Below are positions 36,223-44,521 of a stretch of DNA of 46,549 nt, piece by piece (positions within the stretch are counted from its first letter, which is position 1; every line of letters begins with the position of its first letter). The translations under genes were made by a program, and so were the position numbers. This DNA comes from Roseomonas sp. (GTDB lineage: Bacteria; Pseudomonadota; Alphaproteobacteria; Acetobacterales; Acetobacteraceae), in assembly GCA_020249265.1 (NCBI GenBank), contig JADCGA010000043.1:1-46549 (forward strand), read 5' to 3'. The notes below the pieces were generated by a model. The model was not told the origin of the DNA and did no database searches. It saw nothing but the letters and a program-made list of their open reading frames with translations.

Positions 36223-38586
36223 CTATGGGCGCAAGCGATAAGCGCGCTTGTGGCGACCAAAGAGGTAAGGAGATAAGGATTCGGGATGAACCCCGGCAAA
36301 GGATTCAGGATGAAGCCCGGCATCAGCTAGCGTTCTGGCGACCCGGAAGCCGGCATCCTTGTCTCGCACGCCGGTGGTGCCCCCGCCGCGGCAGCCCGCG
36401 CGCACGAGCCTGGGGCTGCCCTTCCAGGAGCCGCCGCGACGGATGCGCAGGACCCTATCAGTACGCACCAAGGGACTGGCATCTGTCGCCTGCGCGGGAT
36501 AGGCGCCATCGGTATCCTCCACCCATTCCCAGACATTGCCATGCATCTCGTGAAGGTCCCAAAGGTTAGCCGGCAAGCTGCCCACCGGCACGGTGCGGCC
36601 ACGGTATTCGCCCTTCCGTCCCTTCCCATAGGTCGCTCTGCCATCGAAATTCGCCTGTTCGGTCGAGATCGTTTCGCCGAAGCTGAAGGCCGTTGTAGTC
36701 CCCGCCCGGCAGGCATATTCCCACTCGGCCTCACTCGGTAGACGGTAGGTGCCGGAGGGAAGCCCCAGACGGTGGTTCAGCCATCTGCAATAGGCCCGGG
36801 CGTCGAGCCAGGAGACATTGATCACCGGCCGGTCGTCGCGCCCCCACCCCTCATCTTGAGGTGGATTGCCGTAAGGTGGCACGAAGCCGGCTGCCATCGC
36901 CGCATCCCACATCGCAAAGGTCACCGCCGTTCGGCCCAGCGCAAAGGGACGCAGAACAGTGACACGGCGTTGCGGACGTTGGTCGTCAACGCTGCCCTCC
37001 TCGTCCTCCGGCGCCCCCATGAGGAATTCCCCGGCGGGGAGCGTGATCATGTCGGGCCAGGCTTCTTCGGGCAAGCCGGGGATGGGCTCGCGCCATCGGG
37101 CAAGCGGTTCCAACGGCGGGCGGAAAGACTTCGAACTGTCAGCGGACATGATGGCAGGCGTTTGTGGTGGCGGGTCCCCTTCTTGCCGTAAACGATTCAC
37201 CTTCAGCACATTCTCAAGCGCAATGCGCAAATCATCGGGGGCGCCGGCTGCTAGCTGGAGCGCCTGCTCCTCAGCCCGCGCCAGGAAGCTTCCCGCTCGC
37301 TGAACCAGAACAGATTTCGTGGCAAAATCGGACGCAATCGCGCCTGAATAGAAACTTATCAACGAAACGATGGAAACAGTGGCAGCACGCGTAAGCAGGC
37401 CCAACGCATTGCCGTGCCCTCTATAGCCTGCTTTCTCGCCTAGCACGCCGCCGCGTTCCGCAGTTTCTATTGGTAGGGTGGCGCGCGCTGCATCCTCCGG
37501 CGACAGAACCCCTTCCTGACCTGCAATCTCGAGGAATTCACGCGCGGCCGGCAGCGTGCGCCGTATCGGTTCAAAAAGTTCGGGGCGGATCAGAAAATCG
37601 CGTCGTGCATCATCGGCAGCCAGCGCACTTGGGAAGCTACGCAGCCAGGGCGAAGCTGACGAAATAAAATCAACAAGCGCCCGTCTGATGTCGTGATCGA
37701 GTGGCTCATCGGATGCATTTTTGTCAGCACCAATCGCGTCATCCTGGCTCACATATGAACCAAGAGAGACAGTATGGTCATAAAGATCGACCAGCGCGTC
37801 GGGCAATTCTATCGTCGGGCGATTGGCGGCCTCGAGTGCGCGCTTCGCTATTTGCGGTAGTCGGCGCCAGGAACGCTGATTATCCAGCCGAGTACCACAA
37901 GCGTCTATAAGGTCTTCGATTTTCGCGATGACATTGCGATGACGTTGTGCCGTTGCGGGTTGTGCAGCGACCTCCGCATCTGTTGCTTGCCCTTGCACAA
38001 TAGCGAAGCCTGTCTCTGTCTCAGCATAGATAACAGAATCGGGCGGCGGTTTTGCCGCCTTGAGGGTTTGTAAATCCCGATCGAGACGCGCGACAAAACT
38101 AGGGTATAAAGGTGGAAAGACTAGGTCTTGGTCGGTAGAGACTGTGGTTCCCAATAATGAAGTTATCGCCGATCCCGCAGATGGGCGGCGCCCTATTCGC
38201 ACGGTATCTTGCGTTGCGAGCACGCGTCTTTCAAAGAGTTTCGCCTGTTCAAAATAATCAGCTAAGCTTGCACGATACTCAGAAAGGGCAGGGTCTTCGC
38301 CGAAGAGAAGCTGTAGGATGGCCGGGAATGTTGTTTGGCCATCCGGCAAGGACGCACCGTTCAGCCAATCTTTGACAGTCTGCGGAGATATCGTGCCCGC
38401 CCCGAGCGAGTCGGAAAGGCGTTCAGCAAATTCCGCCATAGTCCAAGGGGCTTGGCTTGACGCTGAAGGCCTAAAGCCGGGATGAGAAAGAAAGTGGGCA
38501 AGTAGATCGCCGAATGAGCGCCGAGCTAGCACAAGGTCGCGATCGAACCTGTCAGAATCGGGCGTTGCTGGCGGCGTCTTTTCCAT
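36223..38586 (-). CDS. Large HTH-TM-SUMF1/FGE-like domain protein
   Basis: This 787-residue protein combines parts I have not seen together in a named family. Residues about 47-95 look like a small HTH (MAEFAERLSDSLGAG, TVKDWLNGASLP). Residues 100-390 are helical and unassigned. A single hydrophobic segment lies at about 396-418. Residues 505-752 form a formylglycine-generating-enzyme/SUMF1-type domain (ITLPAGEFLMGAPEDEEGS, YRLPSEAEWEYACRAGT, MHGNVWEWVEDTDG, RIRRGGSWKGSPRLVRAG). The catalytic Cys pair of true FGE near GGS is absent. The tail repeats AGLHPESF/AGVHPESL. Start: ATG 38586, or TTG 38652; neither has a clear ribosome binding site. Base composition of the first half is more AT-rich than the neighbours. 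Function unknown. Confidence 0.72.
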   Translation of the reverse strand: MEKTPPATPDSDRFDRDLVLARRSFGDLLAHFLSHPGFRPSASSQAPWTMAEFAERLSDSLGAGTISPQTVKDWLNGASLPDGQTTFPAILQLLFGEDPALSEYRASLADYFEQAKLFERRVLATQDTVRIGRRPSAGSAITSLLGTTVSTDQDLVFPPLYPSFVARLDRDLQTLKAAKPPPDSVIYAETETGFAIVQGQATDAEVAAQPATAQRHRNVIAKIEDLIDACGTRLDNQRSWRRLPQIAKRALEAANRPTIELPDALVDLYDHTVSLGSYVSQDDAIGADKNASDEPLDHDIRRALVDFISSASPWLRSFPSALAADDARRDFLIRPELFEPIRRTLPAAREFLEIAGQEGVLSPEDAARATLPIETAERGGVLGEKAGYRGHGNALGLLTRAATVSIVSLISFYSGAIASDFATKSVLVQRAGSFLARAEEQALQLAAGAPDDLRIALENVLKVNRLRQEGDPPPQTPAIMSADSSKSFRPPLEPLARWREPIPGLPEEAWPDMITLPAGEFLMGAPEDEEGSVDDQRPQRRVTVLRPFALGRTAVTFAMWDAAMAAGFVPPYGNPPQDEGWGRDDRPVINVSWLDARAYCRWLNHRLGLPSGTYRLPSEAEWEYACRAGTTTAFSFGETISTEQANFDGRATYGKGRKGEYRGRTVPVGSLPANLWDLHEMHGNVWEWVEDTDGAYPAQATDASPLVRTDRVLRIRRGGSWKGSPRLVRAGCRGGGTTGVRDKDAGFRVARTLADAGLHPESFAGVHPESLSPYLFGRHKRAYRLRP
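36277..36324 (-). repeat. Two 24-bp tandem repeat copies in the FGE-like gene tail
   Basis: Positions 36277-36300 and 36301-36324 are near-identical 24-mers that encode the tandem octapeptides AGLHPESF and AGVHPESL. They lie just after the folded FGE-like domain and look like a recent in-frame duplication. Confidence 0.7.
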
Positions 38587-38745
38587 TTGTGCGCAATATG
38601 CCTTTGTTCCGTTCCACAGTACAACAGCAGAGAGACGCTGCCCCGCGGACAACTTATGGAAAACGAGCCCGCCTAAACAGCGCCTCCATCAAACGTCCTT
38701 CTAATCCCCCTAGCCCCACACCCCATTCCGCCCCATCTTCCTCCC

Positions 38746-39933
38746 ATGTCGTTCCCCAACCACCCCATCTATCTGGACAATCACGCCACCACGCCGGTTG
38801 ACCCGCGCGTGATCCAGGCCATGCGCCCCTTTTGGGAAGCGCAATTCGCCAACCCCGCCAGCGCCGAACACGCCATGGGCCGCGCGGTGGCCGAAGCCGT
38901 GGAAGCCGCGCGCGAACACATCGCTGAATTGATCGGCGCCACCGCCGCCGAAATCATCCTGACGTCAGGTGCGACGGAAGCAAATAACCTCGCCATCAAA
39001 GGCGCCGCGCGCTTTGCCGCCAGCCAGGGCGATCCGCGCCGGCGCATCATCACGGTCGCAACCGAACATAAATGCGTGCTGGAATCAGTGCGTGACCTGG
39101 CGCAGGAAGGGTTTGAACCCGTTATCCTGCCGGTCGGCGCGGATGGGCTGCTTGATCCCGAAGCCCTTCGTGCCGCCTGTGATGAAAACACGCTCCTGGT
39201 TTCCATCATGGCCGTGAATAATGAGATCGGGGTGATCCAGGACCTCGCTGCGCTTGGCGCCATTGTGAAGGAAGCGGGGGCGGCTTTTCATACGGATGCC
39301 GCCCAGGCAGCGGGGCGCATCCCGCTGGATGTCGGGGAAATCCAGGCCGATCTGATGTCGCTCTCCGGCCATAAGGTCTATGGCCCGCGCGGCATTGGCG
39401 CGCTTTATGTCCGCCGCCGGCCCCGCATGCGCCTGGCCCCGCTATTCTCCGGGGGCGGGCAGGAAAGGGGCTTGCGGTCCGGCACCCTGCCCGCGCCTTT
39501 GGTGGTGGGCTTTGGGGAGGCCTGCCGGATCGCCGCCATTGAAGGCCTGCTGGATTCCGGGCGCATCGCCGGCCAGCGAGACATTTTTCTGAACAAGCTC
39601 CGCGCCGATATCCCAGGGCTGGTGGTCAATGCGGAAACGGCACCCAGGGTTTCGGGCAATCTCAACCTCACCTTTCCGGGCGGCGTCACTGCCCAAGCCC
39701 TCATGGCTGGCGCGCCGCAACTCTGTGTTTCCACCGGCTCCGCCTGTTCCTCGGCGGAAATCGAACCCTCATACGTGTTGCAAGCCATCGGCCTTGAACC
39801 GGCAGCCGCCCGGGCCACCTTGCGGATCGGCATGGGACGCTTTACCTCGCCGGCAGAAGCGGAACTCGCTGCGGCAAGCCTTGCCGCTGCTTGGCACCGC
39901 GCAGCCTCCGCAACAGACAAGACAAGTGATTAG
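38746..39933 (+). CDS. Cysteine desulfurase (IscS/NifS family)
   Basis: This 395-residue PLP enzyme takes sulfur from cysteine. Seen: [18 protein letters not shown] at the start, ATEHKCVLE (His stacking on PLP), [10 protein letters not shown] (Asp), [18 protein letters not shown] (PLP lysine) and [19 protein letters not shown] with the active Cys. The Cys loop with SGSACSS is of the IscS (group I) type. It is followed at 2 bases by a ferredoxin gene and then tenA and mnmA. No iscU or iscR is near, so the exact role (ISC assembly or tRNA thiolation) is open. Confidence 0.92.
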   Translation: MSFPNHPIYLDNHATTPVDPRVIQAMRPFWEAQFANPASAEHAMGRAVAEAVEAAREHIAELIGATAAEIILTSGATEANNLAIKGAARFAASQGDPRRRIITVATEHKCVLESVRDLAQEGFEPVILPVGADGLLDPEALRAACDENTLLVSIMAVNNEIGVIQDLAALGAIVKEAGAAFHTDAAQAAGRIPLDVGEIQADLMSLSGHKVYGPRGIGALYVRRRPRMRLAPLFSGGGQERGLRSGTLPAPLVVGFGEACRIAAIEGLLDSGRIAGQRDIFLNKLRADIPGLVVNAETAPRVSGNLNLTFPGGVTAQALMAGAPQLCVSTGSACSSAEIEPSYVLQAIGLEPAAARATLRIGMGRFTSPAEAELAAASLAAAWHRAASATDKTSD

Positions 39934-39935
39934 CC

Positions 39936-40265
39936 ATGCCGAAAATGGTATTCATCGAACGCGACGGAACGCGCAAAGAAGTGGAAGCGCCGCTTGGCCT
40001 TTCCGTGCTGGAAATCGCGCATCGCAATAGCGTTGATATTGAAGGCGCCTGCGAAGGATCGCTCGCGTGTTCCACCTGCCATGTGATTGTGGATGGCGCC
40101 TGGTTCAGCAAGCTGGCGAAGCCCACGGAAGATGAGGAAGATATGCTCGACCTCGCTTTTGATTTGCAGGAAACCAGCCGGCTTGGCTGCCAATTGATCA
40201 TGACGGATGCGCTGGATGGGCTTGTGGTGAAGCTGCCCGCCGGCTCACGCAACGCGGGCGGCTGA
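39936..40265 (+). CDS. fdx: [2Fe-2S] ferredoxin (adrenodoxin/ISC type)
   Basis: This 109-residue ferredoxin has the vertebrate-type cluster ligands [15 protein letters not shown] (three Cys) and a fourth in RLGCQLIM, plus the [11 protein letters not shown] acidic stretch of the ISC ferredoxins that donate electrons in Fe-S cluster assembly. It starts 2 bases after the cysteine desulfurase stop, consistent with a functional pair. Confidence 0.93.
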   Translation: MPKMVFIERDGTRKEVEAPLGLSVLEIAHRNSVDIEGACEGSLACSTCHVIVDGAWFSKLAKPTEDEEDMLDLAFDLQETSRLGCQLIMTDALDGLVVKLPAGSRNAGG

Positions 40266-40268
40266 GAC

Positions 40269-40970
40269 ATGGCCGCGCCATGGGATGAATTCGGCGCTGA
40301 AGGCGGCTTGTTCCGCAAGCTGTCGGCTGCGTCTGCGACCGAATGGCGCGATTATACTTGGCATCCTTTTGTGCAACGGCTGTCGGCTGGCACACTGCCG
40401 CTCAAGGCGTTTCAGCATTATTTGATTCAGGATTATCTGTTCCTGATCCATTTCGCCCGCGCCAAGGCTTTGGCCGTTCTGAAGGGCGAAAGCCTGGCGG
40501 CGATGCGGGATAAGGCCGCGGCGGTGCTCGCCATTTTGGATGAAACCAAGCTCCATCTGAAATACTGCGCCGAGTGGGGGCTTTCGGAAGCGGACGTGGT
40601 GTCCGTGCCGGAAACGGCCGAGACTGTTTCCTACACGCGCTGGGTGCTGGATCGCGGCTATGCCGGCGATATTCTGGATTTGGAAGTGGCGTTGGTGCCC
40701 TGCACCGTGGGTTATGCGCAGGTGGCGCTCCGCATCCTGGCGGATCCAGCGCGGCAGCGGGATGGCAACGCTTACCAGTCCTGGATTGATACCTATGCCG
40801 CCACTTCCTATCAGGAAATGGCCCATGCGGCGGCGCGGCGAATTGATGCGCTTGGTGTCTCTCATGGTGGGGAGGCGCGTTTCGCGCGTCTGGCGGCGGA
40901 TTTCGCCGAAGCGGCGCGGTTGGAACAGCGCTTCTGGCAACAGGGGCTTGATGCGGCGGGGCGCGGCTGA
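40269..40970 (+). CDS. tenA: TenA family protein (thiaminase II-like)
   Basis: This 233-residue helical protein matches TenA, which hydrolyses amino-HMP (salvage of thiamin pyrimidine) or related compounds. Seen: HPFVQRLSAGTLPLKAFQHYLIQDYLFLIHFARA at the start, the Cys in VALVPCTVGYAQVA at the usual catalytic position, and Glu in ARLEQRFWQQGLDAA at the end. It lies between a ferredoxin gene and mnmA with gaps of 2-3 bases, so it is in the same operon. Whether it works in thiamin salvage here is inference. Confidence 0.9.
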   Translation: MAAPWDEFGAEGGLFRKLSAASATEWRDYTWHPFVQRLSAGTLPLKAFQHYLIQDYLFLIHFARAKALAVLKGESLAAMRDKAAAVLAILDETKLHLKYCAEWGLSEADVVSVPETAETVSYTRWVLDRGYAGDILDLEVALVPCTVGYAQVALRILADPARQRDGNAYQSWIDTYAATSYQEMAHAAARRIDALGVSHGGEARFARLAADFAEAARLEQRFWQQGLDAAGRG

Positions 40971-40972
40971 TC

Positions 40973-42100
40973 ATGCGCGTGCTGGTGGCCATGTCGGGTG
41001 GGGTGGATAGCAGCGTGGTTGCCGCACTATTGCAGGAAGCGGGGCATGAGGTGATCGGCGCCACCTTGCAGCTTTATGATCATGGCGCGGCCTTGCAGAA
41101 AAAAGGCGCTTGCTGCGCGGGGCAGGATATTCTGGATGCGCGGCGTGTGGCCGATAAGCTTGGCATCGCGCATTATGTTTTGGACCGGGAAGAGATTTTC
41201 CGCCGCGATGTGATGGCCGATTTCGCCGATAGCTATGCGCGCGGCGAAACGCCCGTGCCATGCATCCGCTGCAATCAAACCGTGAAATTCCGCGACATGG
41301 TGGCCATGGCCGAGGATTTGGGCTGTGAGGCTTTGGCCACCGGCCATTACGCAAGGCGCATTGAAGGGCCCAATGGCGCGGAATTGCATCGCGCCGTGGA
41401 TCCCGAACGGGACCAAAGCTATTTCCTGGCCGCCACCACGCGCGCGCAGCTTGCCATGGCGCGCTTCCCCTTGGGTGACATGCCGGACAAAGCCACGGTG
41501 CGCGCTGCCGCCGCGCGGCTTGGCCTGGCGGTGGCGGAAAAGCCGGACAGCCAAGATATCTGTTTTGTGCCCGCCGGGCGCTATCATGCGCTGGTGGGCA
41601 AGCTGCGCCCAGATGCGGCCGAGCCCGGCGATTTCATCCATGCCGATGGGCGCGTCTTGGGCCAGCATGGCGGGATTTCCGGCTTCACCGTAGGCCAGGG
41701 GCGGGGCCTGGGGCAGGCTTCCTGGGATGGTGAGGAAAAGCTTTACGTGGCCGCGGTGGATGCGCCGAAGCGCCGGATTGTGCTGGCCCCGCGCGCCGGC
41801 CTGGAACGACGGGACGCGATCGTCGGTGACGTGAATTGGCTGATCGCGCCGCCCAGCACGCCGCTAAGCTGCGCGGTGAAGCTCCGCGCCCGCGAAGTGC
41901 CCCGCGCGGCTGAGGTCACCTGGGACGGATCGGCGGGGCTTTTGCGCGTGGTTTTGGACGAACCCGGCGTGATCGCGCCCGGGCAGGCTTGCGTGATGTA
42001 TGATGGGGACCGCGTTTTGGGCGGCGGGTTTTTGCGCACACGGCTTTCGGTTGACGCTGACCGGGCAGCAGCCCAACTGCCTCAGCCTGATGCCGCGTAG
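40973..42100 (+). CDS. mnmA: tRNA-specific 2-thiouridylase MnmA
   Basis: MnmA puts sulfur on the wobble uridine (s2U34) of Lys, Glu and Gln tRNAs. The 375-residue protein has the PP-loop VAMSGGVDSSVVAALL, the first catalytic Cys in PCIRCNQTVKF, DQSYFLA, the second Cys in DSQDICFVPAGRY, and a C-terminal beta-barrel. Sulfur would come from the desulfurase three genes upstream. The stop codon TAG (42098-42100) lies inside a decayed tRNA copy starting at 42091, so the last residues are a recent extension. A decayed second copy of the gene lies at 43769-44215. Confidence 0.95.
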   Translation: MRVLVAMSGGVDSSVVAALLQEAGHEVIGATLQLYDHGAALQKKGACCAGQDILDARRVADKLGIAHYVLDREEIFRRDVMADFADSYARGETPVPCIRCNQTVKFRDMVAMAEDLGCEALATGHYARRIEGPNGAELHRAVDPERDQSYFLAATTRAQLAMARFPLGDMPDKATVRAAAARLGLAVAEKPDSQDICFVPAGRYHALVGKLRPDAAEPGDFIHADGRVLGQHGGISGFTVGQGRGLGQASWDGEEKLYVAAVDAPKRRIVLAPRAGLERRDAIVGDVNWLIAPPSTPLSCAVKLRAREVPRAAEVTWDGSAGLLRVVLDEPGVIAPGQACVMYDGDRVLGGGFLRTRLSVDADRAAAQLPQPDAA

Positions 42101-42167
42101 CTCAGCCGGTTAGACCACTGCGCTCATAATGCCGGGGGCAGCGGTTCAAGTTCGCTCGCTGCTACCA
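42091..42167 (+). pseudogene. Decayed tRNA-Met (CAT) copy
   Basis: These 77 bases align without gaps to the intact tRNA-Met at 44326-44402, with nine differences by hand alignment. Four of them break stem pairs (acceptor 1-72 and 4-69, D-stem 11-24, anticodon-stem 28-42), while the CAT anticodon, T-loop and CCA remain. It is therefore probably not a working tRNA. Its first ten bases are the end of mnmA, including the TAG stop. Confidence 0.75.
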
Positions 42168-42174
42168 TCAACCC

Positions 42175-43482
42175 TCAGGCCCAATCCGCGTAAAGATCAG
42201 CCCGTGTCGGCGGCAATTCCGCTGGGCCCTTCAGGCGCTTGGACGCCAAGGTCTGGAAAATCCCAACCGTATTGCGCTGGAAGGCGAGCGAGCAGCCCGC
42301 AAGATAAGCCAGCCATAGCCTGGTTTTGACGCTGCCGATTGCCGCTTCCGCCGCAGCTTGGTTTTCCAGCAATTTATCATGCCAAAGCCTGCAGGTGCGT
42401 GCGTAATGTTCGCGCCAGCCTTCCACATCATGCACTTCAAAACCATGGCGTTGCAGATTGCTGATCGACATGCCGAGGTGATCCAATTCCCCGCCCGGGA
42501 AAATATAACGGGTGAGCGCGGCATATTCCTTGGCGTGTTTCGCAAAGGCCTTGTCATCGCGTTTGGCCGGGCGGGCGATGGTGTGGTGCAGATATAGGCC
42601 ACCAGGGCGCAGCAAGCGATTTACCGACGAAAAATACGTGGGGTAATTGGCAATGCCCACTTGTTCGAACATGCCAATGGAGGAGATTTTATCGAATTGC
42701 CCCTGCATTTTTGTATAATCTTGCAGTTGGATATCAACCTGCCCTTCCAAGCCCAACCGCTTGATCTTGGCGCGCGCCAATTCAGCCTGTTCGGTGGATA
42801 ACGTCACCCCGGTGGCGTGAACGCTGTAATGCTGCGCCGCGTGACAGACCAGGGCACCCCAGCCGCAGCCAATATCCAACATACGATCACCAGCTTGCAG
42901 GCGTAGTTTCCGGCAAATCATATGCAGCTTGTCTTGCTGCGCCGTTGCAATGTCATTCTGCCAATCGCGGAAATAGGCGCAGGTATAGACCATCTCAGGA
43001 TCGAGAAAGAGCGCATAGAAATCATTCGAGACATCATAATGATAATGCACATTGTCGCGATTGGCTGCTTCACTGCCATCCTTCAGCGCCTTGTGACCCC
43101 GCACCTGTTCCAGCGGGAATGGCCCCCCGCGTGACAGGAACAGAAAGCGCATCAGGGTTGTCACGACATCTTTCTTATCCAGGCTCCGCAGCAGCGCCTT
43201 GGTGCGGATGGCGGGGCGCCGGGCCACAAGATCGAAGATCGATCCATTCAGGATATCGATCCGCGCGGAGACCCATAAATTGGCCAGCGTATCGATATTG
43301 GGTTTGCGCAGCAGGGCCGCGATCATCGCCTCATCCGCCAAGCGGACCATCAGCGCGTCTTTTGGCAAATTTTCGGGAATGGTGGAGCCGTCCCAAAGCT
43401 TGAAGCCAAAAGTGAGGTCCAGGCGTTCATGGGCGTGGATGAGCAGGCGCCGAATAGCGTCAAGGCGCGACTTGGCTGTCAT
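42175..43482 (-). CDS. cfa: Cyclopropane-fatty-acyl-phospholipid synthase
   Basis: CFA synthase adds a methylene bridge from SAM to unsaturated chains of membrane lipids. The 435-residue protein has an N-terminal lipid-binding region and a SAM methyltransferase core (MLDIGCGWGALVCHAAQHY). Active-site positions known from E. coli Cfa are present: Cys in YTCAYFRDW, Glu in GMFEQVG, His in LYLHHTIA and Tyr in WREHYARTC. It lies inside the duplicated mnmA-tRNA-Met segment, in the opposite direction. Confidence 0.95.
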   Translation of the reverse strand: MTAKSRLDAIRRLLIHAHERLDLTFGFKLWDGSTIPENLPKDALMVRLADEAMIAALLRKPNIDTLANLWVSARIDILNGSIFDLVARRPAIRTKALLRSLDKKDVVTTLMRFLFLSRGGPFPLEQVRGHKALKDGSEAANRDNVHYHYDVSNDFYALFLDPEMVYTCAYFRDWQNDIATAQQDKLHMICRKLRLQAGDRMLDIGCGWGALVCHAAQHYSVHATGVTLSTEQAELARAKIKRLGLEGQVDIQLQDYTKMQGQFDKISSIGMFEQVGIANYPTYFSSVNRLLRPGGLYLHHTIARPAKRDDKAFAKHAKEYAALTRYIFPGGELDHLGMSISNLQRHGFEVHDVEGWREHYARTCRLWHDKLLENQAAAEAAIGSVKTRLWLAYLAGCSLAFQRNTVGIFQTLASKRLKGPAELPPTRADLYADWA

Positions 43483-43768
43483 GGGGCTTTTCCCTTTGAC
43501 TTCGTACGAAGAGGTTTTGCGCCCCTAATGGTCCAATCACCGCTGTCGCTTCCTGACAACAGCGACCGGCCTATTGAGCCAATGTCGCGTGGCGCGCCGG
43601 CAAATTTTGGGACGGATAAGGAAAGCATGAAACGCACCATTAATTGAGCGGCCTGTCATATATGGCGCCACGCCAGGACGCAAAGCGCGATGCAGGCAAG
43701 CCTGGAAAGAAGAACTCTGCGCGGCTGCTTTGTCGGTTGTCTGCCGCCGACTCGGCCTTGGGAAAGTG
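43483..43768. other. Spacer between cfa and the decayed mnmA copy
   Basis: No gene is seen. It should hold the cfa promoter (near 43483-43550, read leftward). At 43641-43656 lies one copy of a 16-base motif that recurs at 44466-44481. Nothing else could be assigned. Confidence 0.5.
43641..43656 (+). repeat. 16-bp direct repeat, copy 1
   Basis: TAATTGAGCGGCCTGT matches TAATTGAGCGACCTGT at 44466-44481 with one difference. The two copies bracket the mnmA pseudogene and the intact tRNA-Met. Confidence 0.55.
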
Positions 43769-44215
43769 AACCAACGGCGCCGAGTTGCGCCGGACTGTAG
43801 ACCCCGAACGGGACCAAATCTATTTCCTAGCCGCCACCACCCGCCCCCCCTTGGGTGACATGCCACGGTAAACGCCGCCGCCGCGCGGCTTGACCTGGCG
43901 GTGGCGGAAAAGCTTGATAGACAGCATATCTGTCCTGTGGCCGCTCGGCGTTATGTTGCGCTGGTCTGTAGTTTACGCCCGGATGCAGCCCAGCCCGGCG
44001 AATTCATCCGTGCCGATGGCTGCGTGCTGAGCCAGAGGCAGGGCCTTGGTCAAGCAGCCTAGGATGGATCGGCGGGGCTTGTGCGCGGGGGCTTGGATGA
44101 ACCCGGCGTGGTCACGCCCGGCCGGGCCTGCGTGATGTATGATGGGGACCACGTATTGGGCGGCGGCTTCCTGCGGACACGGCTATCGGTTGACACTGAC
44201 TGGACAGCGGCCTAA
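43769..44215 (+). pseudogene. mnmA: Decayed duplicate of the 3' part of mnmA
   Basis: This stretch aligns with mnmA from about 41369 to its end: the NGAEL/VDPERD segment, YFLAATT, LGDMP, the LAVAEK region, the ADG segment and the C-terminal VMYDGD..LGGGF..TRLSVD. It has in-frame stops, frameshifts and internal deletions adding up to about 270 bases (for example between 44040 and 44065). The N-terminal PP-loop part is missing. The copy ends in a TAA (44213-44215) where intact mnmA has CAA, so the ancestral protein may have ended there. Confidence 0.88.
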
Positions 44216-44325
44216 CTGCGGGCTTCGGAACTTTTCTGCCATGCGGCAGACAAGCTCTTGCGTATGTTTTGGTCGCATTTTCTGAGTCTCCAAGTTGTCC
44301 ACTTGGCTTGAAAATGCTCCTGGAT

Positions 44326-44402
44326 GGCGGCGTAGCTCAGCTGGTTAGAGCACGGCACTCATAATGCCGGGGTCAGCGGTTCAAGTCCGCTCGCCGCTAC
44401 CA
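44326..44402 (+). tRNA. tRNA-Met, anticodon CAT (elongator type)
   Basis: The 77 bases fold fully: acceptor stem GGCGGCG/CGCCGCT (first pair G-T), D-arm GCTC..GAGC, anticodon stem CGGCA/TGCCG with loop CTCATAA, variable GGGTC, T-arm AGCGG-TTCAAGT-CCGCT, and encoded CCA. The sequence pattern GTAGCTCAG..GGTTAGAGCAC and CTCATAAT is that of elongator tRNA-Met rather than initiator (no C-A first pair) or Ile2. Confidence 0.93.
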
Positions 44403-44465
44403 AATTCCATTCTCAATGCTTTCCTGCCTCCCCGAAGCGATGTTGCCAGCCTTGGCGTGGCGAAA

Positions 44466-44481
44466 TAATTGAGCGACCTGT
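44466..44481 (+). repeat. 16-bp direct repeat, copy 2
   Basis: Second copy of the motif at 43641-43656 (15 of 16 bases the same). Its end forms the left arm of a 7-bp hairpin (44474-44480 with 44492-44498) in the leader of the next gene. Confidence 0.5.
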
Positions 44482-44521
44482 TCGAATAGAGCAGGTCGAA
44501 GCCTTCACCTTGGGGTAGCCC

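Noticed and set aside
36223-37100. FGE-fold C-terminus as a diversity-generating retroelement target
   Set aside because: No reverse transcriptase, template repeat or second variable copy is in the window, so there is no support beyond the fold.
42091-42167. Second working tRNA-Met
   Set aside because: Four stem mismatches and overlap with the end of mnmA make function unlikely.
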